DNA from: Mycobacterium basiliense
GTDB lineage: Bacteria > Actinomycetota > Actinomycetes > Mycobacteriales > Mycobacteriaceae
Direction: 5' to 3'
NCBI RefSeq assembly: GCF_900292015.1
Contig: NZ_LR130759.1
Span: 62,001-126,000 of the forward strand
DNA: 64,000 nucleotides
The position numbers and the translations under genes are program-made. Under the pieces are notes generated by a model. The model ran no database searches. It was not told the DNA's origin and was given only the letters and a program-made list of their open reading frames with translations. Positions 18,133 through 28,174 of this stretch are shown here, one piece after another (within the stretch, counting starts at the first letter, position 1; each line of letters begins with the position of its first letter).

Positions 18133-18725
18133 GCATTGCGGTTAGTCCCGGGCTTGTCGACCATCCCCATCGGCTCAAGTGGAACGAAAAGTATGCACGG
18201 ACCGACACCACGTTTGCCTCCGGTTCGGCGGTCGCACAGATCCTGTCGCACCTGCCGCCAGACGGCGCCGCCCTGGAGTTGGCCGGTGGCCGCTCGGGTA
18301 CCGCGTTGGCACTGGCAGAGTTGGGCAGAAACGTCACTGTGATCGATGTGTCGGACACGGCGCTTCGTCAACTGAGCGAGGAAGCCGGACGGCGTGGCAT
18401 CGCCGAACGACTGACGCTACTTCATGCGGATCTCCACCAGTGGGCGCCCGATGGTGCCAACTATGCGGTCGTAATGTGCCGCTTCTTCTGGAGTGCAACG
18501 GTGTTCGCTAGGGCCTGCGGCGCTGTCCGTCCAGGAGGGATCCTGCGTTGGGAAGCGCCCGCACTCACCGATCCCCCTTCAACGCACGTCCGTGCCGAGT
18601 GGTGCCTCGCGCCGGGGGAGCCCGCCAGTCTTTTGCCGGACGGCTTCGAGGTGCTTCAGCAATTCGACCGTGCCCAAGATGGCGAGTCCGTTCGCAGCAT
18701 GTTCGCTCGGCGCCTACCGGTGTGA
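18129..18725 (+). CDS. SAM-dependent methyltransferase (Rv3322c-like)
   Basis: 198 residues; the ATG overlaps the moaX stop by 4 bases. A class I methyltransferase fold is visible: [19 protein letters not shown] (motif I), [25 protein letters not shown] and [12 protein letters not shown]. The substrate is unknown. The same gene follows moaX in M. tuberculosis (Rv3322c, by recollection), which supports a conserved functional link between this methyltransferase and the molybdopterin genes. Confidence 0.87.
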   Translation: MSIAVSPGLVDHPHRLKWNEKYARTDTTFASGSAVAQILSHLPPDGAALELAGGRSGTALALAELGRNVTVIDVSDTALRQLSEEAGRRGIAERLTLLHADLHQWAPDGANYAVVMCRFFWSATVFARACGAVRPGGILRWEAPALTDPPSTHVRAEWCLAPGEPASLLPDGFEVLQQFDRAQDGESVRSMFARRLPV

Positions 18726-19438
18726 GTGCGACCAATGGCGGCCTCTATCTTGTATGGGACTGGAATGGCACGCTTTTCGATGACCGGAGCCTGCTCTTTC
18801 AGTCCATCGCTGCGACCCTACAACAGTGGGGATACGGCGAACCCTCATCGGCCGAAATCGTCGCGAAATTCACTCGCCCATTGCGCGCGCTATTCGAACG
18901 CCTGATAGGCGGCAAACTGAGCTCCCAGGACTGGGGGCGGTTGGAGCGCGACTTTCACAACATCTACCAAGGCGAACTGTCTAGGGGCGCCCTGGTCCCG
19001 GACGTGCACCAAGCACTTGTCCGTGGCAGGGCACAAGCCCAAGGGCAAGCGCTGCTGTCGCAGTGGCCACACGGCGACCTTCTCGAGATCATTCGACGGC
19101 ATCGCTTGACCGGCTTCTTCGACGAAGTATGGGGCCGCAGCGAAGATTGCCAAAACAAGGAAGACAGAATCGGGGACCTCCTGCACCGCAATCGGCTGAG
19201 CCCCGACCGCGTTGTGCTGATCGGCGACACACAGGACGACATCGCTGCGGCAACTGCGGCAGGGATCGGATCCGTACTGGTTGTTGGCGCCTCATTGGCC
19301 CGTCTGGACCCGAGTGATGTTGCGGCGATGGCAGTTCCAGTGGCTCACAGCCCAGCCGAGGCCGTTGAACTGGCGCTCCATTTGGCAGGACGGCGTGGCC
19401 GAGTGCCCACCGCGGGAACAGACGAAACGCGGTCCTGA
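18722..19438 (+). CDS. HAD-superfamily hydrolase
   Basis: 238 residues from a GTG at 18722 that overlaps the methyltransferase stop (GTGA). HAD motif I is WDWNGTLFDD (nucleophile Asp first), with a helical cap and motif IV VVLIGDTQDDIAAATAAGIG. It resembles the phosphoglycolate-phosphatase-like branch. In this cluster it could dephosphorylate a pathway intermediate; that is inference. Confidence 0.85.
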   Translation: MSATNGGLYLVWDWNGTLFDDRSLLFQSIAATLQQWGYGEPSSAEIVAKFTRPLRALFERLIGGKLSSQDWGRLERDFHNIYQGELSRGALVPDVHQALVRGRAQAQGQALLSQWPHGDLLEIIRRHRLTGFFDEVWGRSEDCQNKEDRIGDLLHRNRLSPDRVVLIGDTQDDIAAATAAGIGSVLVVGASLARLDPSDVAAMAVPVAHSPAEAVELALHLAGRRGRVPTAGTDETRS

Positions 19439-19440
19439 CC

Positions 19441-20613
19441 GTGGACCGCAACGAAACCCGGGCCGTGGTGGCGCAGACCGTGCTGGCCCACGCGGCCTGG
19501 GCAGCGATCCGCTTGATGATCGGATATCGTGCTCTCGCCGACGGAGCAGACGCCGCGTTTCTGGGCGTTATTGCCGCTTCGTTCGTCACGCCGGCATTGT
19601 TCGCGGCGATTCTTGTTGGCCGGCTCGCCGACCGATTCGGCGGTGCCGCCGTGGTGGTATTCGGTGTTCCGGTCGCGAGTGCGGGCGAATGCATCGTCCT
19701 GCTCTCACATGGACGGTGGTTGCTGCCAGCTGCGGCCGCGATCGTCGGACTGGGGTATCTGATGATCATGGTGGGACAACAGACCTACGTCGCGCATTGG
19801 TCAGTCCAGACAACCCGAGACGGCGCCTTCGGTACCGTGACCGCGGCGGCGTCGACCGGACAGCTCATTGGGCCGTTGGTGATCACCGCCTTGGCTTCAA
19901 TGCCGGCGATCACCACATCGGCCCATGAAGTCAATACCGACGCCGGGATCATCGCGGCCGGGATCTTTGGCTTGTCGGCGCTGCCGACGGCGTTGTGGAT
20001 GTGGCGTCATCGGGGCAGCGGGCCCAAGGAATTCGACTCGGGCGATGCCGGCATCGCGCTGCGGCTGTTTCGGCTGCCTGGCATGGCGAAATCCATCGCG
20101 ATCAGTGCCGTGGTGCTGACCACCGTCGATCTGATGTATGCATTCGTCCCGGCCTGGGCAACCGAGCGCAACATCGCGGCCACCACGGTGGGATGGTTAT
20201 TTGCGCTCCGCGCCGCGATTTCGATAGCGACACGAATCGAGCTCGCCCGCTTGGTCAAACGATTCGGTCCGACCGTACTGCTGCGCGTCTCGATCGGCAC
20301 GGCGGCGCTGGCCATCGCCTTCCTGCCGTTTGTCAGGTCGGAGGGAGCGATCGTCGTCATGGCTGCACTCGGAGTGGTACTCGGTATCCCGCAGCCGCTG
20401 ACTATGTCGTGGGTAGTTTCTCTTGTGCCGCGACCCATGCAGGGCCAGGCTCTCGGCCTCCGCACTTCGGCAAACAGGCTGGTGCAGACCACTATTCCAA
20501 TCCTCGTCGGGACAGTTGCCGGCCCCTACGGAATCACCGCGGTGTTTTTCGCGAATTCCCTATTGCTCGGCGCCTCCCTCACCGCCCTAGTACGCCCAGG
20601 CTTGGATCGCTAA
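19441..20613 (+). CDS. MFS transporter
   Basis: 390 residues from a GTG two bases after the HAD gene. It has the hydrophobic pattern of twelve helices and the MFS loop motif GRLADRFGGAAVVVFG between helices 2 and 3. The second half includes a shorter copy around LARLVKRFGPTVLL. No substrate can be deduced, but its place inside a biosynthetic-looking cluster suggests export of the product. Confidence 0.87.
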   Translation: MDRNETRAVVAQTVLAHAAWAAIRLMIGYRALADGADAAFLGVIAASFVTPALFAAILVGRLADRFGGAAVVVFGVPVASAGECIVLLSHGRWLLPAAAAIVGLGYLMIMVGQQTYVAHWSVQTTRDGAFGTVTAAASTGQLIGPLVITALASMPAITTSAHEVNTDAGIIAAGIFGLSALPTALWMWRHRGSGPKEFDSGDAGIALRLFRLPGMAKSIAISAVVLTTVDLMYAFVPAWATERNIAATTVGWLFALRAAISIATRIELARLVKRFGPTVLLRVSIGTAALAIAFLPFVRSEGAIVVMAALGVVLGIPQPLTMSWVVSLVPRPMQGQALGLRTSANRLVQTTIPILVGTVAGPYGITAVFFANSLLLGASLTALVRPGLDR

Positions 20614-20677
20614 TGCGACCACAAACAATTCGAGTGCCCGCGTGAAATAGGCGATTCACCTCAGGAAGGAATGACAA

Positions 20678-21847
20678 ATGGCTCCGTCCTCGCTAGTCAA
20701 GCCAGCAGCCGCATTGGGCAACGCTGAAATAAGGCGTTATGGAAGGCATTTGACCATTCCGGACGTCGGTATGGCCGGGCAGCAGCGACTGAAGAACGCA
20801 CGGGTGTTGTGTGTCGGTGCCGGTGGCTTGGGTTCGCCTGCGCTCATGTATCTGGCGGCGGCCGGTATCGGCACGTTAGGCATCGTCGATTTTGACATCG
20901 TCGAGGAATCCAATCTACAACGCCAAATCATCCATGGGCATTCCGATATCGGTCGGCCGAAGGTTGAATCCGCCGCGGCGACGCTCCGCGAGATCAACCC
21001 ACTCTCCGAGGTTATTGTCCATAATTCCGCGCTTGACAACGAAAATGCGGTGCAACTCTTTCGGGAATACGATCTGATCGTAGACGGCACCGATAATTTC
21101 GCGACCCGCTACCTCATCAACGACGCAGCGGTGCTCGCCGGCAAACCCTATGTCTGGGGTTCGATCTACCGGTTCGATGGACAAGCAAGCGTCTTCTGGG
21201 CGGAGCACGGCCCCTGCTACCGATGCCTATATCCGGAGCCGCCGGCGCCGGGGACGGTGCCATCGTGCGCTGAAGGAGGAGTTCTAGGCGTCCTGTGTGC
21301 CAGCATCGCCTCGATCCAGGTGACGGAGGCGATCAAACTCCTCATCGGGATCGGCAAACCGCTGATCGGTCGCTTGATGCTGTACGACGCGCTCGCAATG
21401 TCCTTCCACACCATCGATTTCCGCAAGGACCCCAACTGCGTCCTATGCGGCGACAACCCCAGTATCACCCAGCTTGTCGACTACGACGCGTTCTGCGGAA
21501 CGGCACCGGCAAGCACTGACGCGGCATCGATCGTTACCAGCCAACAGCTGCACGACTGGCAGGACGCCGGCGATGACTTTCTTCTCCTGGACGTCAGGGA
21601 GGCCACCGAGTCTGCCATTGTTCACATTCCGGGCAGCGTCTTGATCCCCAAGGGGGAGATCGTGTCGGGCTCCGCGCTACCGCGGATACCCAGAGACAAG
21701 AAGACCGTGCTGTATTGCAAGACCGGCATTCGCTCAGCCGAGGCACTGGGAAAGCTGAAGGCGGCTGGGTACAGCAACGTCTTACATCTGGAGGGCGGAA
21801 TATTGGCTTGGATCAAGGCAATTGACCCATCGCTGCCGACCTACTGA
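20678..21847 (+). CDS. moeZ: MoeZ-type adenylyltransferase/sulfurtransferase (E1-like plus rhodanese)
   Basis: 389 residues from ATG after AGGAAGGAATGACA. The N-terminal E1-like domain has VGAGGLGSP for ATP, RYGRHLTIPDVG, zinc pairs CYRC and CVLC, and the crossover-loop region PSCAEGGVLG with the catalytic Cys. The C-terminal rhodanese domain has the active-site loop YCKTGIRS with Cys347. This family adenylates and sulfurates the Gly-Gly tail of MoaD-like proteins, here logically MoaX once cleaved, or another ubiquitin-like carrier. A second housekeeping copy would be expected elsewhere in the genome. Confidence 0.93.
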   Translation: MAPSSLVKPAAALGNAEIRRYGRHLTIPDVGMAGQQRLKNARVLCVGAGGLGSPALMYLAAAGIGTLGIVDFDIVEESNLQRQIIHGHSDIGRPKVESAAATLREINPLSEVIVHNSALDNENAVQLFREYDLIVDGTDNFATRYLINDAAVLAGKPYVWGSIYRFDGQASVFWAEHGPCYRCLYPEPPAPGTVPSCAEGGVLGVLCASIASIQVTEAIKLLIGIGKPLIGRLMLYDALAMSFHTIDFRKDPNCVLCGDNPSITQLVDYDAFCGTAPASTDAASIVTSQQLHDWQDAGDDFLLLDVREATESAIVHIPGSVLIPKGEIVSGSALPRIPRDKKTVLYCKTGIRSAEALGKLKAAGYSNVLHLEGGILAWIKAIDPSLPTY

Positions 21848-21860
21848 GGCGTCCTGGCGC

Positions 21861-22382
21861 ATGAAGAACGACAGCGACCAGTTCGCTAGCACGAAACTTG
21901 ACCGCGTCGACGACATCTCGGATGAACTGCTCGAATCCGCCATGCGGCAAGCTCTCGAGGTGGCGATGCGAGCACGGCGCCCCTTTGGCGCGGCCCTGTT
22001 CGACATCACACGCCGACGCGTCGCATATTGCCGTCCTAACACGACCCGCGAGGACCACGACCCGTTTGCGCACGCCGAGATGAATGTACTCCGAGCTGCG
22101 GCGCAGAGTGATTCGGACCTGTCAAACCATATCCTGTTGTCCACGGCGGAACCCTGCCCGATGTGCGCTTCCGCGGCGATCATCGGCCAGGTCAAAGCGA
22201 TCGCGTTTGGCACCTCAATTGCGACGCTCGTCCAGCTCGGTTGGCGTCAAATCCAGCTTCCCGCAGCCACTGTCATCGCGCACGGCAGTCCTCGGATCGA
22301 GGTTCGGCCACACTTTCTCGAGTCCGAGACCGACCTGTTCTATCAGCGGTACCAAACCCAACCATATGGAGGAGAACAGTGA
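21861..22382 (+). CDS. Deaminase of the cytidine/guanine deaminase superfamily
   Basis: 173 residues from ATG at 21861, 13 bases after moeZ. The zinc site is intact: [10 protein letters not shown] and PCPMCASAA. The sequence pattern ([18 protein letters not shown] at the N-terminus, HAE then PCxxC) is closest to guanine-deaminase/tRNA-adenosine-deaminase-type enzymes. An N-terminal stretch of ~25 residues is extra. In this cluster a purine or pterin ring is a reasonable substrate, but this is inference. The P450 start overlaps its stop by 4 bases. Confidence 0.85.
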   Translation: MKNDSDQFASTKLDRVDDISDELLESAMRQALEVAMRARRPFGAALFDITRRRVAYCRPNTTREDHDPFAHAEMNVLRAAAQSDSDLSNHILLSTAEPCPMCASAAIIGQVKAIAFGTSIATLVQLGWRQIQLPAATVIAHGSPRIEVRPHFLESETDLFYQRYQTQPYGGEQ

Positions 22383-23638
22383 CCACGCCAGCTGATGAGG
22401 TCCCCCGCTTTCCGTTTGCCCGTCCGGTCCCGACCGAGCCGTCACCAGTGCTCGGCGAGCTCAGGCGTAGCTGTCCGGTCGCACAGATCGAACTGCCGTC
22501 CGGACACCCGGCGTGGTTAGTGACCCGCTACGAGCACGTCAAGCAATTGCTAGCTGACTCCCGGTTCAGCTGTGCCGCTGCCGCTCGCCCTGAGGCCCCG
22601 CACTTTGTCCCGTTCGTGCAGTTGTGCCGGAGCCTGCTCAGCATCGACCCACCCGAACACACCGTCGCAAGAAAGCTTCTCGGCCGCGGCCTCAACGCCG
22701 GATTCATCGAAAGACTGCGGCCGGCCCTGCAACGCATTGTCGATGACTGCCTTGAGCAAATGGCCGCTTCGCGCCCGCCAATCGACTTCATGCAAGCAGT
22801 AAACGTCCCTTTCGCGGTAGCGGTAATGGCTGAACTGCTGGGCGTCACAACCGATGTGGTCGCCGAGTTGAGAAGTCATCTAGACGCTGCCATCTCGATC
22901 GACGAGATCACTGACGACGAAATTGAGCGCAGATGGTCGGAGCTGTCCAATATGGTTGGCGCACTGCTAGAGCGCAAACTGGCCGAACCCGCTGACGACT
23001 TGCTCAGCACGATCGCCAGTGCCCACCGGTCCGACCCATCGATGACCGACCCGGAGGTGGTGGGAATGATCCTTAGTTTGGTCACCCCCGGGGTCGTCAC
23101 CCCCATCGTCCAGATCACCAACGGACTTGCGACCCTGCTGCGTCATCGAGATCAATATGAGGCGCTGGTACGGGATCCCGATCTGGTACCCATGGCGGTG
23201 GAAGAGATATTGCGATTCAATGCCCCGGTCGAGGTCGACCACCTTCGGGTTACCACCGCGGACGTCCAACTCGACGGCACGCTCATTCCGGCCGGAAGCT
23301 CGGTCTTCCCGTCGATTACCTCAGCCGACCGCGACGAGCGGCAGTTCGAGGCACCGGCAGACTTCGATATCCGGCGCCACCCGAATCCCCACATTGCGTT
23401 CGGACACGGACCGCACGCTTGTCCGGCGTCGGCGCTGGCTCGGCTTTTCCTGACAATATTTTTCGGAACACTGGTCCGACGCTTTCCCGGTTTGGAACTC
23501 GCCACCTCATTCGACGACCTGACCCGACGCGCAAAGGGCTTGCATTCGGTCGACCTGCGCGAGCTCATGATCACCTGGCCAGCCGAAGGCGCAGCAACAA
23601 CCGCTACGTTGTCGAGCACGCATGACTTGGCTGTGTGA
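22379..23638 (+). CDS. Cytochrome P450 with atypical I-helix
   Basis: 419 residues from a GTG overlapping the deaminase stop (GTGA). The heme ligand is Cys348 in [15 protein letters not shown], the ExxR pair is EEILR, and the N-terminus ([19 protein letters not shown]) is that of soluble bacterial P450s. Where most P450s have an A-G-x-[DE]-T in the I-helix, this one reads [13 protein letters not shown], so the usual acidic residue appears replaced by Val. Substitution of the acid-alcohol pair is seen in P450s with unusual oxygen activation or substrate-assisted chemistry. The redox partner is not in the cluster. Confidence 0.92.
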   Translation: MTTPADEVPRFPFARPVPTEPSPVLGELRRSCPVAQIELPSGHPAWLVTRYEHVKQLLADSRFSCAAAARPEAPHFVPFVQLCRSLLSIDPPEHTVARKLLGRGLNAGFIERLRPALQRIVDDCLEQMAASRPPIDFMQAVNVPFAVAVMAELLGVTTDVVAELRSHLDAAISIDEITDDEIERRWSELSNMVGALLERKLAEPADDLLSTIASAHRSDPSMTDPEVVGMILSLVTPGVVTPIVQITNGLATLLRHRDQYEALVRDPDLVPMAVEEILRFNAPVEVDHLRVTTADVQLDGTLIPAGSSVFPSITSADRDERQFEAPADFDIRRHPNPHIAFGHGPHACPASALARLFLTIFFGTLVRRFPGLELATSFDDLTRRAKGLHSVDLRELMITWPAEGAATTATLSSTHDLAV

Positions 23639-23754
23639 AGTCGACGTGGGCTCTCAGGCACTCCGACGGCAGGATCATTCGGGGGCCCGCGGATACGCCG
23701 AAAATAACTACCGCTCTGGTGAATTCAACGTCACAAGAGCCAAGAGGGGGTGTC

Positions 23755-25599
23755 ATGGTCGAGCTTCACAATGCCCGCCAATCGACTGATTTCGAAACAC
23801 CAAATGACGATATCCGGGAAAGGTACCTTCGAGAGCGAGATAAGCGTCTGGCGGTATCTCGTGGCTACATCACTCCCGCGTCGGGCACTGTCCAGCATTA
23901 CCTGGACGACCCCTATACACCACCAATAGCCCGAAATCCTTTGGCCGACCGGGTCGACGCATTAGTCGTAGGTGGCGGTTTCGGAGGTCTGCTCACGGCG
24001 GTGCGACTAAAAGAAGCGGGCTTGCGTCGAGTCCGCATCATCGACAGCGCCGGCGATGTGGGCGGGGTCTGGTATTGGAATCGCTACCCAGGAGCCCAAT
24101 GCGACGCAGACTCTTACTGCTATCTTCCGCTACTGGAAGAGACCGGCTACATGCCGGTCGAAAAGTATTCGCATTCACCGGAAATCAGGGCGCACGCCCA
24201 GCGGATCGCCCGCCATTTCGCTCTCTACGAACTGGCGCTGTTTCAGACACGGGTCCGTCAGATGGTATGGAATGAAACGACTTTCACCTGGACGGTGCGG
24301 ACCGATCGGGGGGATGCAATCACGACGTCATATGTCGTGCTGGCTACCGGAGCGTTCAGCAACCCCATCTTGCCCGACATTGAGGGCCTGGAGTCATTCG
24401 AAGGCCATTCATTTCACACCAGCCGCTGGGACTACTCCTATACCGGCGGCGATGCCACCAGCCGCCTTTCGAAACTGCACGACAAAGTGGTCGCGGTGGT
24501 GGGAACCGGTGCCACGGCGGTCCAAGTCGTTCCACCTCTGGGCGCTTCCGCCAAGAAGTTGCTGGTTTTCCAACGTACCCCCGCGGCGGTCGATGTCCGC
24601 AATAACCGACCCACCGACCCGGACTGGGTCGCTTCCTTGGAATCGGGCTGGCAGCGGCGGCGCATACACAATCTGGCCCGAATCGTGAGCGGATACCCGG
24701 TAGACCGGGATTTGGTCGATGACGGGTGGACGCACCTGTATAAGGCGCTGCTCAATCCGGAGTTCGCTGCGATGGCGGATTCGGAAGCAGCGAAGCGGCG
24801 TGACGAGGCTGACTTGCGGCAAATGGCGCGCATCTGGACTCGCATCGACAACACCATCACAGACTCAGCCACCGCAGCGGCCCTCAAACCGTACTACCAC
24901 TACCTCTGTAAGAGCCCCTGCTTCCACGACGAGTACCTCGATGCTTTCAACCGATCGAATGTAGAGCTGATCAATACCGACGGACGCGGGATCGAACGGA
25001 TCTATGACGCTGGCGTCGTGGCCAACGGTCAGAAATTCCCCGTGGATTGCATCGTCTTCGCAACGGGGTTCGAGGGCATCGGTAACTACCCCGAGAAGAC
25101 GGGCATCGATATCATCGGTCGCCGCGGAGTCTCGATGAAGCAGCGTTGGTCAGACGGAATGTTGTCGCTGCACGGCGTGCTGAGCAGCGGGTTTCCGAAT
25201 CTTTTCTTCAACCTCGCGTCCGTCGACGGTCAAGCCACACTGTCGGTCAACATGAGCTACACGTTGGGCGGGGTCGCGGACCACATCGCGAAGATCGTTT
25301 GCGAAACCAGACGGCGGGGAGCGCGGGCATGCGAGATCGAGCCCGAGACCGAAGCGCAATGGGTCAAGCTGATCGAGTCCGGTACGGCGAGGTCCCGGAC
25401 CACCAAGCTGCGATGCACACCAGGGCGACGCAACAACAACGGCAACGTCGACCAGCAACCTCCGCGCGCAGGCATCTACCCGGGACCGGCCGTCGAATTC
25501 TTCGAACAGTTGGCCGCCTGGCGTGACGTCGAGCAGTACGCCGGCCTGAATTTCTTGATGCCCCCGTCGTACTCAGACACGCTCAACCCAGCCATCTAG
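23755..25599 (+). CDS. Baeyer-Villiger-type flavin monooxygenase
   Basis: 614 residues from ATG at 23755 after AAGAGGGGGTGTC; a GTG at 23635 overlapping the P450 stop would add 40 residues with no recognisable content. Two Rossmann motifs are present (VVGGGFGGLLTAVRLKEAG and VAVVGTGATAVQVVP), with the BVMO fingerprint FEGHSFHTSRWDY at ~215-227 and the upstream YPGAQCDADSY stretch typical of type I BVMOs with an N-terminal extension (cyclopentadecanone/phenylacetone family). It would insert oxygen next to a ketone using NADPH. It is the last gene of the cluster. Confidence 0.92.
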   Translation: MVELHNARQSTDFETPNDDIRERYLRERDKRLAVSRGYITPASGTVQHYLDDPYTPPIARNPLADRVDALVVGGGFGGLLTAVRLKEAGLRRVRIIDSAGDVGGVWYWNRYPGAQCDADSYCYLPLLEETGYMPVEKYSHSPEIRAHAQRIARHFALYELALFQTRVRQMVWNETTFTWTVRTDRGDAITTSYVVLATGAFSNPILPDIEGLESFEGHSFHTSRWDYSYTGGDATSRLSKLHDKVVAVVGTGATAVQVVPPLGASAKKLLVFQRTPAAVDVRNNRPTDPDWVASLESGWQRRRIHNLARIVSGYPVDRDLVDDGWTHLYKALLNPEFAAMADSEAAKRRDEADLRQMARIWTRIDNTITDSATAAALKPYYHYLCKSPCFHDEYLDAFNRSNVELINTDGRGIERIYDAGVVANGQKFPVDCIVFATGFEGIGNYPEKTGIDIIGRRGVSMKQRWSDGMLSLHGVLSSGFPNLFFNLASVDGQATLSVNMSYTLGGVADHIAKIVCETRRRGARACEIEPETEAQWVKLIESGTARSRTTKLRCTPGRRNNNGNVDQQPPRAGIYPGPAVEFFEQLAAWRDVEQYAGLNFLMPPSYSDTLNPAI

Positions 25600-25711
25600 A
25601 GCGGGACTGCGTCCAGCGAACGGCGGCGAAGACCTGGTCGGTGCGGGCGCCCATGACGGCCGGGGCGGTTAATTGGCATTTGTTGAATTGGGGCACTATC
25701 TTGCTGGGGTG

Positions 25712-26725
25712 ATGTCCTCAGCCGTTGGTGCCGTCGCGCGCCGGATCGCCCCCTTGCTGGCCGTTGCGGCCGCTGCGTACCTGGGTTTTTTCGCCGACCT
25801 GGCGCAGGTGGTGCCGGCTCCGCCGATGACCCTGGTGGATGGGTCGAACCCACTGGCCGGGCAGCCCTTCTACGTCGATCCCGGTTCGGCCGCCATGGTC
25901 GCCGCGCGCAACGCCAACCCGCCAAGTTCCCAGCTGACCGCCGTCGCCAATACGCCGCAGTCCTACTGGCTTGACCAGGCGTTCCCCGCGGGCACCGTCG
26001 GTGGCACGGTTGCCAAATACACCGGTGCCGCGCAGGCCGCCGGTGCCATGCCGATCCTGACGCTCTACGGGATCCCGCATCGAGACTGCGGTAGTTTCGC
26101 CTCGGGCGGCTTCGCGACGGGCGCGGACTACCGTGCGTGGATCGACGCCGTCGCTGCTGGCTTGGGCGCATCGCCCGCGGCGATCATCGTGGAGCCCGAT
26201 GCCCTGGCCATGGCCGACTGCCTTTCGGCCGAGCAGCGCCAGGAACGCTTCGACTTGGTCCGCTACGCTGTGGACACGTTGACCCGCGATCAGGCCGCCG
26301 CCGTGTACGTCGACGCGGGACACTCACGCTGGGTGAACGCCCAGGAGATGGCCGCCAGACTTAACCAAGTCGATGTGGGTCACGCGCGGGGGTTTAGCCT
26401 CAACATCTCGAACTTCTACACTACCGATGAGGAAATCGGTTACGGCGAAGCGATTTCGGGCATGACGAATGGTTCGCACTACGTGATCGACACGGGGCGC
26501 AACGGTGCCGGCCCGGCCCCGGAGTCACCGCTCAACTGGTGCAACCCTGGTGGCCGTGCCCTGGGCGTGCCGCCCACCACCGATACCGCGGGCGCGCACG
26601 CCGATGCCTACTTGTGGATCAAACGGCCCGGTGAATCCGACGGATCATGCGGCCGCGGGGAGCCTCAGGCCGGTCGATTCGTCAGCCAGTACGCCATCGA
26701 CCTGGCCCAGAACGCGGGTCAGTAG
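25712..26725 (+). CDS. celA1: Glycoside hydrolase family 6 cellulase CelA1
   Basis: 337 residues from ATG at 25712 (GTG at 25709 and TTG at 25673 are alternatives). An N-terminal hydrophobic segment (VARRIAPLLAVAAAAYLGFF) serves as signal or anchor. The GH6 domain shows FYVDPGSAAM, VLTLYGIPHRDC-type ILTLYGIPHRDCG, IIVEPDALAMADC with the catalytic Asp, and LWIKRPGESDGSCGRG near the end. It hydrolyses beta-1,4-glucan; mycobacterial CelA1 is thought to act on cellulose in biofilm or environment. It corresponds to Rv0062 and restores backbone synteny after the accessory block. Confidence 0.92.
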   Translation: MSSAVGAVARRIAPLLAVAAAAYLGFFADLAQVVPAPPMTLVDGSNPLAGQPFYVDPGSAAMVAARNANPPSSQLTAVANTPQSYWLDQAFPAGTVGGTVAKYTGAAQAAGAMPILTLYGIPHRDCGSFASGGFATGADYRAWIDAVAAGLGASPAAIIVEPDALAMADCLSAEQRQERFDLVRYAVDTLTRDQAAAVYVDAGHSRWVNAQEMAARLNQVDVGHARGFSLNISNFYTTDEEIGYGEAISGMTNGSHYVIDTGRNGAGPAPESPLNWCNPGGRALGVPPTTDTAGAHADAYLWIKRPGESDGSCGRGEPQAGRFVSQYAIDLAQNAGQ

Positions 26726-26975
26726 CGGGCCACACGCAGGCCTAACCGGCGTGCGCTGCGCATAGCTCGCTGCCTCGGGTGCCCCCTAACAGGGACCCGC
26801 CTGCGGTCAGTCACCAATAACTTGAGGACGGCGCTTCTGCGGGCCTGGTTGCCCCGACGCCAACGCCGGGGATGGCCGGTGCATGGGGTGAGTTCCCCGA
26901 AACGCGGCGAGTCCGTTGCGGGAGTAGTACGGTCGCGTCAGTGCTTAGCGATGCTCTGCACACTCGGGAGTGAGT

Positions 26976-28058
26976 ATGTCGAACCGTGAAATTCCGTTTC
27001 AGCCGCTGCGGAATTCGTTATACACGTCAATGGAGCTGATGAGCGGCTTCGATCCGGACCGTCCGCTTAGCGCCGCCGAGACCTTGGACTTTCAGTCCTA
27101 TCGCTACTTCACCGCTAACGGTGGCCCGTGTCCCAACGACCCGTACGCGGGGATGATGCAGGCACTGCACGACCACTCGATCATGCGTGCCATCTCGAAG
27201 TTCTTCGCCAGCGTTGACGCACCGACGGTCGCCATCATGGGTGGCCATGATGAGGCGCGTGGCACGGAGAAGTACGTGGATGTGATGCGCATCGCGCGGG
27301 CCCTCACTCAATGTGGCTGCCTGGTGGCAAGCGGCGGTGGGCCCGGCGCGATGGAAGCCACCCATCTAGGTGCACTGCTCGCGCCGACATCGGATCAAGA
27401 TGTGGCAGACGCGTTGAAGCAATTGAAGTCCCGGCCGACGCTGCCCGCCAGCGAGTCGGTGGTATCAGAGACCGGCGAGGTCGATACGGCGATCGTGTGT
27501 CAGTTGCACAGTTGGGCCAAACCCGCCTTCGAGATCGCCCAAACGTTCACCCAAACCGGAGGGCGTAGCCTCGCCGTTCCCACCTGGTACTACGGCTGCG
27601 AACCGCTCACCCCGCTGGCCACCCATGTCGCGAAGTACTTCCAGAACAGCATCCGCGAAGACATTCTGTTGTCGCTGGCCGCCAATGGGATTGTTTACAC
27701 GCCCGGCGCGTCGGGCACACTGCAGGAAGTCTTCCAGAACGCCGCGCAAAACTATTACCCCCGAAACGATCAGGCGTTCTCCCCGATGATTTTCTTCGGC
27801 AGGGAGTTTTGGACCGAGAAGCTACCCGTGCTGCCGGTTCTTGAAGGACTGTTCGTGGATAACGAGAAGTTGACCCCCATGGAATTCCGTCGGCTGGTCC
27901 GGATAGTCGACACCGCCGAGGAGGCGGTCGACGCCCTGCTGGAGCATCATCCGTCAACGAAGAAAATGATGAACCGCATGCAAGCGGTGGGGTTCGGACC
28001 GATCATGGCGGCCGCCGGCAGTGCTCCCAACGGGGCTCCGAATCCGCGCTCCCAGTAA
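26976..28058 (+). CDS. LOG/PpnN-like Rossmann nucleosidase-type protein
   Basis: 360 residues from ATG at 26976 (GTG at 26970 possible). Core motifs are VAIMGGHDEARG, ASGGGPGAMEATHLGA and TPGASGTLQEVFQNA. The last corresponds to the PGGxGTxxE signature of LOG-type nucleotide phosphoribohydrolases with the second Gly changed to Ala. The extra ~90 N-terminal residues and overall length are nearer to PpnN (YgdH) than to short LOG proteins such as Rv1205. It likely cleaves or binds nucleoside monophosphates; activity is uncertain because of the altered signature. Confidence 0.75.
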   Translation: MSNREIPFQPLRNSLYTSMELMSGFDPDRPLSAAETLDFQSYRYFTANGGPCPNDPYAGMMQALHDHSIMRAISKFFASVDAPTVAIMGGHDEARGTEKYVDVMRIARALTQCGCLVASGGGPGAMEATHLGALLAPTSDQDVADALKQLKSRPTLPASESVVSETGEVDTAIVCQLHSWAKPAFEIAQTFTQTGGRSLAVPTWYYGCEPLTPLATHVAKYFQNSIREDILLSLAANGIVYTPGASGTLQEVFQNAAQNYYPRNDQAFSPMIFFGREFWTEKLPVLPVLEGLFVDNEKLTPMEFRRLVRIVDTAEEAVDALLEHHPSTKKMMNRMQAVGFGPIMAAAGSAPNGAPNPRSQ

Positions 28059-28174
28059 ACGGTAGTTCGGCCGGGCCGAGGTAACGGTTCGGGCACGTTT
28101 CGGCTGGCGCTTGACACGTCATGCGCCACAGAGGTTCTCGTGGATGACAATGCCGAGCATGACGCAAATCGCGG

